Of a stretch of DNA of 21,432 nucleotides, positions 11,617-19,412 are shown in pieces. How positions within the stretch are numbered: position 1 is the stretch's first letter; every line of letters starts with the position of its first letter. Origin of the DNA: Oppiella nova. Lineage: Eukaryota; Arthropoda; Arachnida; Sarcoptiformes; Oppiidae. The stretch lies in the NCBI GenBank assembly GCA_905397405.1, contig CAJPVJ010000687.1, positions 1-21,432 of the forward strand. Reading direction: 5' to 3'. The notes under the pieces are model-generated. The model was not told where the DNA came from. It did no database searches and was given only the letters and a program-made list of their open reading frames with translations. The translations under genes were made by a program, and so were the position numbers.

Positions 11617-13564
11617 ATGATTAAATCAATGGATAGTTTTAATATCATTAAGAAGTTCCCGCAGTTGTATCAACTGAAAGGCAAATATATTTCCAACACC
11701 GCAAACATCAAACTGTTGGCTGTGTTGGGATCCGATGGCAGTGATGTCATCATTGTTACCAAAGATTATAATGTCTACTGTTTTGGTGTCAATCGATACG
11801 GAAGACTAGGTCTGGGAGTGGGAAATGATGTCCACTTCGAGAGACCACAACTGAACGGAAGTCTTTCGGGCAAAGGATTGTCGAAAATCATCTATGGTTT
11901 GGGTCACTGTATAGGACTGACCACAAGTGGACAGTGCTATGGATGGGGACATAATCATTGCGGACAACTCGGCACCGGATCCACTCGAGACATGTCTACA
12001 CCACAGCTCATACAAGTGTTGAGTAATAAATCCAAACCCAAGAAGATAATTGGCGTTTGTTGTGGTGATAATCACACCCTTTGGTTAACCTTCGATGGGT
12101 TGGTGTACGGCTCGGGTGGCAATGATTGCGGACAAACCGGTGCTGAAAGTAATGAAAACCTTTCGGTTCCCACGAGAGTCGCAATCGACGAGGAGATCAC
12201 TTTCATATCTTGTGGTCACAACCACTCGACAGCCCTATCAGTGACCGGCAAAGTGTATGCCTGGGGAAGTAATGGCAGCAAACAATTGGGTCACTGTATA
12301 CCTCATGGCCAGACATACAGTAGGTCTCCCCGAGAGGTGTATTGCTATGATAACAAATTTAGACTCCGATTCTGGAGAGCCATTTGTGGGCCAAACCATA
12401 CGGTGCTGATCGCAGATAATAACCGACTCTATACTTATGGCTACAGCTCTTGGAAACCAGTTGATAGATACGACCATTCATTCAATGCCATCGATCCTGG
12501 TATTGACCGACAAACGCGATTCAAATATATTAACACTACATATGATAATAATGTGGTGATTGTCACCGCATTTAATTACAAACACTATATTCTGGGCAAA
12601 GAAGATAATCGCACTACTTTTAGACCCATTGACATACCGGTGCCATCGACTGGTTTCTCTTTATTCAACATTTACGCCAAATTCTGTGGATTTGATATGA
12701 CTTTTGAATCAATTGCTGAACAAATGAAAACTTTCAAATCAATGGACACATCGATTGCTGCGAAACCAATTGCTTGCGATTATAACGACTGGAATAATGA
12801 TTCAAATGATAAGTACAGCGCAGAAGATGGCTATTCAGAGATATATATGTCTGATGTGGAGGAATCAGATGTAGAAAATCTACCAAAAGTGTTTAAAAAT
12901 ACCACATCACAGACCACGCAGTCATTTGCATCCGATTTATACCTTTTGGATCCGCTATTAAATAAGGATTTGCCACAAAAGAGTGATTCTGATGAGAATG
13001 ATGTATCAACTGATCCAATAACTCATTCAATGAATAGTTACATTTGTGACAAACAATGTCACGATTCAGATGTCCTCAGGAGTGAAGATAATATCACATC
13101 TAATGACTCAATGACTAGTGAATTGAGTTGTAATCCAATTATTCGGTAAACGATTATTTTATTACTTTGTATTTGTTTGCAATTTATTCATTCATTTTAT
13201 TTTTTTCAGACGATTTCACCGACAATTTTCGGAAGCCTTTAACAATCCATTTGATTCCGACCTCACATTTAAAGTGCAAAACAAATTCATTTATTGTAAT
13301 AAATCTGTTCTGAAGATTCAAAACAAGAAGTTTTGGGAAACAGAATGTCAACAGAATTTGATGAATGAGAATGAGATCCATATTAAGAGCTATTCTTATG
13401 AGACATTTGTATCACTTCTCATGTATTTCTATGGACTCACTCCCGAAGTCAATGACAACAACTGCACACAACTCTTAAAGTTGGCCAAAGAATACGGGGA
13501 ACTGGAGCTCAAAGACCTGTGTTTCCAATATTTAACAAAATACGGTATAAATAACATCATGTAG
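11617..13564 (+). CDS. RCC1 repeat and BTB domain protein (RCBTB-like), two exons
   Basis: A predicted 627-residue protein: exon 1 at 11617-13145, a 64-bp intron (GTAAAC...TTTTTTCAG), exon 2 at 13210-13564. The split Arg codon gives ...NPIIR-RFHRQF. RCC1-type blades are visible at YCFGVNRYGRLGLG (about 54), CYGWGHNHCGQLGTGS (107), VYGSGGNDCGQTG (163) and VYAWGSNGSKQLG (213). A fifth near 271 is degenerate. An acidic, Ser/Asn-rich linker spans about 365-505. The BTB domain starts at SDLTFKV (about 526) and runs almost to the end, without the C-terminal extension seen in the copy at 15051. Such proteins are thought to present substrates to CUL3 ubiquitin ligases; the target is unknown. I chose ATG 11617 because an in-frame TGA lies at 11608 and MIKSMD matches MIESMD of the copy at 19413; ATG 11629 is an alternative. 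The conserved BTB His is Asn here (YCNKSVLK). Confidence 0.87.
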
Positions 13565-14191
13565 AATTTTTGAATTCCGTATAAATTTATTTGCAATTAA
13601 TATCGATAATGAATATAAATTTAAAATTCCGAATTAAAAATAATACACATTAATCATGGATTAAAATACCTTTGTACACTATCTTGGACAGTATGTGTCC
13701 AAATATTTTTTATATTCAAAAATGTACGGTAACAGAAATATTGTACTAATTATAATCTTAGACTTAAAATAAGCGCTATTAATATACTGTACATGTATAA
13801 ATTAATAAACGTTTAAATGTAAATTTAATTAAAATTATTAAAATGAAAGGGACTATTAGTAAAATTATTATTTATATGAGATTTGATACCTTTTTATAAC
13901 AGTATTTATTACAGTGTTAGCTAGAAGTATTTCACCTTGACATTCAAGTATTTGAGGTTCCTGTCAAGTATCAAGGGAAAGTGTAATACTTGACATTATA
14001 ATGTCAAGTATTTGAAAATCTGCTATAATTAATGTATATTTTTCATAAAATTATGTTAAAAATAAAATATTAAATCATTTATATCATTTCATATAATAAA
14101 AATAATTAACTTAATAAAACTATTAAATAAAAATTTCAAAATACAACTATCAAATAACAATTTATATCATTTTCCATATAAAACATGGTCG
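13565..14191. other. Spacer between RCC1-BTB gene and BTB-only copy
   Basis: AT-rich, no coding region seen. Contains AATAAA at 13804-13809 as a possible 3' end signal for the gene upstream, and a long palindrome near 13985. No trace of RCC1 blades is visible ahead of the BTB copy downstream, so the duplication that made that copy did not carry the propeller, or it has been lost. Confidence 0.5.
13985..14012. repeat. Perfect 28-bp palindrome with nearby related repeats
   Basis: The two halves are exact reverse complements around 13998/13999, built on ATACTTGACATTA and its complement. CAAGTATTTGA occurs at 13945-13955 and again at 14005-14015, and CAAGTATCAAG lies between them. This could be a binding site for a dimeric regulator or the remnant of a small foldback element. 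Confidence 0.8.
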
Positions 14192-14634
14192 ATGAGTAGT
14201 GGTTCCAGTATTGATCCAATTTTGCGGTAAATGTATTAAATACTGTTATTTGAGTGCATTTTATTGTTTTAATATTTATTTTCAGACGATTTCAAAAACA
14301 TTTGACGGAAGCGTTTAATAATCCCTCGGAATCTAACATAAGATTTCATATAAACGATAAATTCATTTATTGTCACAAATCTATACTTAAGATTCAAAAC
14401 AAGAAGTTTTGGGAAACAGAATGTCAACAGAATTTGATGAATGAGAATGAGATCCATATTAAGAGCTATTCTTATGAGACATTTGTATCACTTCTCATGT
14501 ATTTCTATGGACTCACTCCCGAAGTCAATGACCGCAACTGCACTCAACTGCTAAAGTTGGCCAAAGAATACGGGGAACAGGAGCTCAAAGTTGTGTGTTT
14601 CCAACACTTGTCTCAATATACGAAAATGAATTGA
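14192..14634 (+). CDS. BTB-domain protein without RCC1 repeats (partial duplicate), or an alternative BTB exon
   Basis: Exon 1 at 14192-14226 encodes MSSGSSIDPIL. A 59-bp intron (GTAAAT...TTTTCAG) and exon 2 at 14286-14634 follow, giving 127 residues. The short exon aligns with the last residues of exon 1 of the gene at 11617 (MTSELSCNPIIR against MSSGSSIDPILR). The intron sits at the same phase and place, and the second exon is a BTB domain with 144 bp identical to that gene. The conserved BTB His is present (YCHKSILK), but the usual early Asp is Asn (SNIRF). It may be a stand-alone BTB protein, a truncated pseudogene, or an alternative last exon of the upstream gene, whose donor at 13145 is phase-compatible with the acceptor at 14285. 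An out-of-frame ATG at 14185 precedes the start. Confidence 0.6.
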
Positions 14635-15050
14635 TTTGAATTACATTTTGTTTTAGCTATTTGTCTATTTATAAAACCTTATCTTCATTTAAAAACTTTT
14701 TTCTTGTTTTTACAGAATTTCTTAACTTACGAGTAAATTCTGTTTTAAAATACTATTCATTTCCACTGTTGTATACATTTACATGAATTCATAATTACAT
14801 TTAGTACTATTTTCTGTGATAACATATTACCAGTAATATATAAAATATTAAAAATTGATTTTAAAATCCAAAATAAATGTTATTTTACTTCTTATTTGAG
14901 TCAATCTTTTGTTCAAAATGTGCGCTAAAAATGTGTTGAAAAATAAATTTCGGTTTTATTTACAGTTTGTCTCCTCTTGTAAGACACAAATCACCAAAAG
15001 TTTGTGCTTTTCATTGATAATTGAGTTTTAATTTCACTGTCAAAGTAACC
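14635..15050. other. Spacer between BTB-only copy and the second full RCC1-BTB gene
   Basis: AT-rich with no coding region. AATAAA at 14872-14877 and 14942-14947 are possible polyadenylation signals for the BTB copy. The last 80 bases are less AT-rich and probably form the leader of the next gene. No TATA box is evident. Confidence 0.45.
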
Positions 15051-16609
15051 ATGACTTCATCTGTGGATCAGTTGACAGTCATCAAGAAGTTTAAGTCATT
15101 GAAGCCATTGATGAGCGACGAGAGGCTGAAGACACGCGTCCGACTGTTATGTGTCTTCGGGTTCAACGGATCCGAAGTGATCTTCGCCACCAATGATGAC
15201 GAGGTGTACTGCTATGGAGCCAATAGTTACGGATGTCTTGGATTGGGTGTCGATCACAAACACATATCTAATCCCACAATCAATACCACACTTTCGGGCA
15301 AAGGATTGGCTAATATATACGTCGGGTTCGCCCACTGTATGGGACTGACCACCGATGGACAGTGCTATGGATGGGGTGATAACAGTTACGGACAGTTAGG
15401 CATCGGTTCCAAGAGTGACTCTAATTACCCTCAACTGATTCAACGATTGGGTGACCATAAAGTGGTGGACATCGCTTGTGGTAATAGCTTTACGTTAGCG
15501 CTGACCATCGATGGACGGGTGTATGGCTTCGGTCGCAACTTAATGGGCCAATTGGGAGACGAGTCACTGGTCTCTCGTATGCATCCCTCGCCCGTCCAAC
15601 TCAAGGGTCACACAATTGTGTCGATATCTAGCGGCCGGAACCACTCGCTGGCGCTCACAGACACCGGACAGATGTATGTCTGGGGACTTAATATCTGTGG
15701 ACAGTTAGGTCGACACAGCGATGAGGATACAGTTCCTGGATTTCAGTTACCCGTTTGCAATACACCCGAACCGGTCAGGGGTTTAGATCGGGTGGTCGTG
15801 AAGGCTGTCTGCGGTCCCGACCACACACTCCTACTGACCACCGATGGACACGTCTATGCGTTCGGTGAGAATAATCACAAACAGATAGGGAATGGCATGA
15901 AAGACACCATTCAATGGACTCCCGTTTGTATCACTAAAGATGTCCGATTCAAAGACATCTTTGCCTGCCATCACCAAAGTATATCACTGGGTGTGTCCGT
16001 CGATGATAAGTACTACGTGTGGGGCTGTACTGTCAGTGGTAGACGTATGTCCACTCCATACTCGACACCGGAACTACTGATCACTCATTCAATTTATGAT
16101 ATTTATGTGATTTACTCGAGAATTGAAATCACATTCAAAACGATTATCTTAGACCACACTATACATCCAATCAATGATACCAATGATGTGAAGAACACTC
16201 AAAAAGGACTGTATTTTAAGGACAAAGTTGTCGATAACTTTAATCACATGAATATCAGAAGTGATGAAAACGTTTGTGATTCTAAACACAAGAATTACGG
16301 AACCGATGACTCGAAGTCTTTGGAAATACAGAAAGAGAGTACAGATTTGGCTCCAAGAAAAGTCTTCTCTAAATATTTGTCAAATGCTTTCGACAATCAA
16401 TTGAATTATGATTTGGTCTTNAAGTGGTGATAGAGTTGTCAAACATCTGTAATCTCTATGAGAGAGCAGTGAATGAGAAGTCAATTGATTTGGAGAAGAG
16501 TTGCGTTGAATTTGCAAAAAACAATTTCAAAGACATTTGTAAATTGGATTCATTTCACGCATTGCCTGAAGGTCTGTCCAAACAGTTAATGCGATCACTA
16601 TTTGAATGA
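15051..16609 (+). CDS. RCC1 repeat and BTB domain protein (RCBTB-like), interrupted by an assembly gap
   Basis: From ATG 15051 (MTSSVDQLTVIKKF) an uninterrupted frame encodes 457 residues up to an N at 16421. Six RCC1-type blades are visible: VYCYGANSYGCLGLG (52), CYGWGDNSYGQLGIGS (105), VYGFGRNLMGQLG (157), MYVWGLNICGQLG (208), VYAFGENNHKQIG (268) and a weaker YYVWGCTVSG (321). A polar linker leads to KYLSNAFDNQLNYDLV, the start of a BTB domain. After the N, another frame carries VVIELSNICNLYERAV... to the stop at 16607, resembling the helical region after BTB in RCBTB proteins. The BTB core is missing between them, so the N most likely stands for unsequenced bases rather than one base. No intron lies at the linker/BTB boundary, unlike the copies at 11617 and 14192. 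TTG 15021 lies in frame upstream, but ATG 15051 matches the paralogue starts. Expected role: CUL3 adaptor. Confidence 0.82.
16421..16421. other. Ambiguous base marking a probable assembly gap
   Basis: The only N in the window. The frame before it reads into TGA nine bases on. The coding frame after it differs from the one before, and about 85-95 residues of BTB domain expected from the copy at 11617 are absent. Roughly 260-290 bp are probably missing, an estimate from aligning to the neighbouring gene by eye. Confidence 0.75.
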
Positions 16610-16674
16610 AATTAGTGAAAATAATTAAGATATGAACTTTAATTATAATTTTATTTGTAAAACAATTTAAGCTT

Positions 16675-16928
16675 TTATTGAAATAAAGTTAACAATTTAA
16701 TAAATAATAATTTAATATAAATTCAAAGCAAATAACAAACTGGTTATGAATGGTGTATATGTGAGCATCACTTTCACATTCATTCATCGATGGGTTTGAT
16801 GATTATTGAAATAAAGTTAACAATTTAATAAATAATAATTTAATATAAATTCAAAGCAAATAACAAACTGGTTATGAATGGTGTATATGTGAGCATCACT
16901 TTCACATTCATTCATCGATGGGTTTGAT
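16675..16928. repeat. Perfect 126-bp tandem duplication at the convergent 3' ends
   Basis: Bases 16675-16800 recur without change at 16803-16928, with a 2-base spacer and a 128-bp period. The second copy runs into the last codons and stop of the - strand F-box gene. The first is therefore an orphan fragment of that gene's 3' end lying between the two genes. It is either a very recent duplication or a contig overlap left unmerged. Confidence 0.97.
16682..16687 (+). terminator. Candidate polyadenylation signal AATAAA
   Basis: AATAAA 73 bases after the stop of the RCC1-BTB gene at 15051. TTTATT at 16674-16679 gives the same hexamer on the - strand for the convergent F-box gene, so the two genes may share an overlapping 3' end region. 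Confidence 0.5.
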
Positions 16929-17810
16929 ATGGAAGTAGTCGGGAATCGAGACATTCATTGCTTTCAATTTAGTCGTAACTTTGATATAGTTTAGTGAATC
17001 CAATGCGAGAGAGAACTCATTCTTCGCGACACTCTTTCCAATCCAATTGAGACAAAATTGTGCCAATTCTTCGACGCCATAGAAGTTCTTCAACTCCAAG
17101 ACAATTAGTCTGTCGATGAATAGACAAAAGGTCTGGGATGTGATGTGCGGCCCATTTGGCACACAATTGAAGTACAAGTCGTCGTATGGGTCGCTCTTAT
17201 ACTGTTCCCATCGACTAGACATCTCTCTATCAATTGACAACGTCTTCAGGTGTGGCAGTCGTCTCAACAACAGAAGACATTTATGGACACAATGTCTGCA
17301 TTCATTGATCTCTTCATTCATTTCAATGCAATCGCATTTGTTTCCGACGCTAACCAGTGATAAGAGTCTTAATTTGGGACATTGGCTGACAATTAGTTTC
17401 ACTGTTTGATGATCTATAAGAGTGTCCGAGAGATATAGGGATTCAATGTTCGGCAGCTTCTTAAGCAACGCGTCCAATGTCTCGTAACTAGAGATCAGAT
17501 CGATGGGATAGTTATCATAATTAATATTTTCATGACACCCTTCCTCCGAGTCGTATAACCTGAAGGTTCCCGAACCAAACGCGTGGCTCATATCACTGCC
17601 ATCACCAGCATTGCATCCAATACTCAATTTCTTGTTGTTCTTGAGAGCAGTTCCCACGCAATCCATCATCTGCTGACTCACCCTCTCTAATGGCAACAAT
17701 TGTTTGACCGATAATTCTTTCAATATTAAGCCAATGATGTCGTCGTTCAGCACATGATGTCTTCGTGGCTGACGTGAAGATCTGATTCTTTTCCTTTTAA
17801 GTGAAGACAT
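16908..17810 (-). CDS. F-box protein with leucine-rich-like region and Cys/His motif (copy 1)
   Basis: A single-exon 300-residue protein. After a basic head (KRKRIRSSRQPRRHH) an F-box-like helix bundle lies at about 20-62 (VLNDDIIGLILKELSVKQLL, then RVSQQMMDCV). F-box domains bind SKP1 in SCF ubiquitin ligases, and the rest recognises the substrate. Irregular leucine-rich segments follow, for example LPNIESLYLSD (119-129) and CPKLRLLSLVSV (144-155). A Cys/His cluster C159, C161, C171, C174, H176, C178 interrupts them. The C-terminus AMNVSIPDYFHIKP is nearly identical to that of the copy at 18157. The start is the first ATG, with a TATAAA about 50 bp upstream. The gene is convergent with the RCC1-BTB gene on its left and tandem with its paralogue on the right. 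F-box identity rests on pattern and position; the substrate is unknown. Confidence 0.8.
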   Translation of the reverse strand: MSSLKRKRIRSSRQPRRHHVLNDDIIGLILKELSVKQLLPLERVSQQMMDCVGTALKNNKKLSIGCNAGDGSDMSHAFGSGTFRLYDSEEGCHENINYDNYPIDLISSYETLDALLKKLPNIESLYLSDTLIDHQTVKLIVSQCPKLRLLSLVSVGNKCDCIEMNEEINECRHCVHKCLLLLRRLPHLKTLSIDREMSSRWEQYKSDPYDDLYFNCVPNGPHITSQTFCLFIDRLIVLELKNFYGVEELAQFCLNWIGKSVAKNEFSLALDSLNYIKVTTKLKAMNVSIPDYFHIKPIDE

Positions 17811-18156
17811 TTGTTCTCAAAAAGACAAAACACTTTAAGATTGAAAAGATTAGGTGACTTTTATATGCACTCAACACCAGGGTTAGTTTGCATGTGTATT
17901 CATACAATAAATTACAAAACATTGAAATACAATAAAAACTATTAACATTTAATCAAAATTAATTAATTAATTAAAAGTTCAAATATTTAATTAAAAATAA
18001 TTTAGAAGTCATTTATAATAATGAATTGAATGCTGAATAAATGAAAAATACATATTTGTATGAATTGAATGGATATTTAGATTGAATTCTAACTTCAGTG
18101 GCGGGGAATGGGAATAAAGTAATCATCACTTCAATCACATCCACGCATACCATGAA
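17811..18156. other. Spacer between the two F-box genes
   Basis: The promoter of the left gene occupies the first 70 bases. The remainder is AT-rich with short TTAATTAA-type runs and no coding region. It must hold the 3' end of the right-hand F-box gene, but I see no canonical AATAAA on the - strand. Confidence 0.5.
17860..17865 (-). promoter_or_regulatory. TATA box of the F-box gene at 16908-17810
   Basis: On the - strand the sequence reads GCATATAAAAGTCACC, a strong TATA match, with TATAAA ending 50 bases before the ATG. This leaves a leader of about 20 bases if transcription starts some 30 bases downstream. Confidence 0.55.
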
Positions 18157-19023
18157 TTAAACACAGGGTCTGATGTGGAAGTAGTCGGGAATGGAGACAT
18201 TCATATCGTGCAACTGTTGGATAACTAGAAAACACACGACTGGACTCAAGCGAAGTGTGAACTCATTCTTCTTAAGCCTCTTCTCAAAACAATAGCAACA
18301 AAATTGTGTCAACTCTTCGACGCGATAAAAGTGTTTCAATTGCAAGACATTGAGGCCATCGATGAATGGGCTGAGCATATGGGCGGTGATGGGAGGGCCC
18401 ACACATACCTCGTACTGTCGGACGCGGCACCGGTAGAGCACTGACCACGATCTCATCGCCAGACTCTTGAGTGGAACCGATTGCGACAGATATCGCATAC
18501 AATTGTGGACACAATCGGCACATTTGTTCACACAATGGCTTCTAATGCACGAGCATTTCATGTAAACGCCAACCAATAACAGGCTTTTTAAGTGCGGACA
18601 TCCGGTGACAATCTGTTCCATAGTCTTGTCATTCAAGTAAGTCTTCCGCAAATACAGTGACTTAACGTTTGGGCACTTCTTGAGCAGTAATACCAATGTC
18701 TGCGAGCTTTGGATCAAATCGTGTCCGCAATTGTCCGCGAGTTTGTCGATCAACGGCGCGATGTCTTTGCGGGCGAAGGCATCGGTGATGTCCTCCCCAT
18801 TCACACCACACTCGTCTCCAATACTCAACCCATTCTTCCTCTGCAGAGCACTTCCCACGCAATCCATGAATTGGTGGCAAACCATCTCTAATCGCAACAA
18901 CTGTTTCACTGATAACTCATTGAAGATCAGACTCAGGATATCGTCGTTGAGGATGTGGTGTCTTCTGGTGGCGGATGTGTTGCCATCACTGACTGATTTC
19001 GAAGATATTTGCGGTGAAGACAT
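18157..19023 (-). CDS. F-box protein with leucine-rich-like region and Cys/His motif (copy 2)
   Basis: A single-exon 288-residue protein, clearly a paralogue of the one at 16908. The F-box-like segment at about 23-65 (HILNDDILSLIFNELSVKQL, then MVCHQFMDCVGSAL) is the best conserved part. The leucine-rich-like segments CPNVKSLYLRKTYL (117-130) and CPHLKSLLLVGVY (142-154) follow. A Cys/His cluster C157, C159, C164, C168, C171, H173, C175 lies at the same place as in the other copy and shares the CVHxC ending. The C-terminal MNVSIPDYFHIRP is shared too, whereas the middle is strongly diverged, as expected of a substrate-binding face under change. Expected role: SCF ubiquitin ligase adaptor in cytosol or nucleus. 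It lies divergent to the broken RCC1-BTB gene at 19413, with 389 bp between them, and a TATAAA sits 44-49 bases before its ATG. Confidence 0.8.
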   Translation of the reverse strand: MSSPQISSKSVSDGNTSATRRHHILNDDILSLIFNELSVKQLLRLEMVCHQFMDCVGSALQRKNGLSIGDECGVNGEDITDAFARKDIAPLIDKLADNCGHDLIQSSQTLVLLLKKCPNVKSLYLRKTYLNDKTMEQIVTGCPHLKSLLLVGVYMKCSCIRSHCVNKCADCVHNCMRYLSQSVPLKSLAMRSWSVLYRCRVRQYEVCVGPPITAHMLSPFIDGLNVLQLKHFYRVEELTQFCCYCFEKRLKKNEFTLRLSPVVCFLVIQQLHDMNVSIPDYFHIRPCV

Positions 19024-19066
19024 GGGATCAGAGTCTGACTGTCGAAGAGATGTTTGTTTTGTTTGT

Positions 19067-19086
19067 TTTATAAATTGGCGCCAATT
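19067..19086. promoter_or_regulatory. TATA element and facing CCAAT-box palindrome in a divergent promoter
   Basis: TTTATA at 19067-19072 reads TATAAA on the - strand, 44-49 bases before the ATG of the F-box gene. It overlaps the start of a perfect 14-bp palindrome, AATTGGCGCCAATT (19073-19086), which places ATTGG and CCAAT face to face. CCAAT is the NF-Y core. The site lies between the F-box gene and the divergent RCC1-BTB remnant. Confidence 0.4.
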
Positions 19087-19412
19087 GTTGAATACTTACG
19101 AGTCGTCCGTATATGACGTTACCATTGAATGAATGCATTTGAAATGATGGCAAACCCTGTGACTGCTGTTGACTGTTAGCACCGTCTGGTGTCACATGAG
19201 TTGTGTTTGATAGCAGTTATAGTGTTGTAGTCATGGCTACCACTAGTGGGCGCTAACAGTGCATTGCATTCACAGTGTTTGCAGTGTTTCTCTACATTTT
19301 GAGCACAGTTTCAGTGATTGACTCTATTTTGACATCACTTCCCAAAGAGTCGCCTCATTAGCAGACAATCCATGCTTTCATTCAGTCATTCAGTGTCTAA
19401 ACCGATCGCCAG
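19087..19412. other. Remainder of the divergent intergenic region
   Basis: Less AT-rich than most noncoding DNA here and without open frames. It probably contains the leader and promoter of the RCC1-BTB remnant on the + strand. No TATA box is seen for that side. Confidence 0.4.

Noticed and set aside
13184-14457. Short - strand frames opposite the two BTB exons, similar to each other
   Set aside because: Their likeness comes only from the duplicated BTB exons on the other strand.
17116-17409. 97-codon + strand frame opposite the first F-box gene
   Set aside because: Antisense shadow; the - strand frame has the paralogue and the F-box pattern.
18662-19132. Open frames on both strands overlapping the second F-box gene
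   Set aside because: Shadows of the - strand coding frame; none shows similarity to the first F-box copy.
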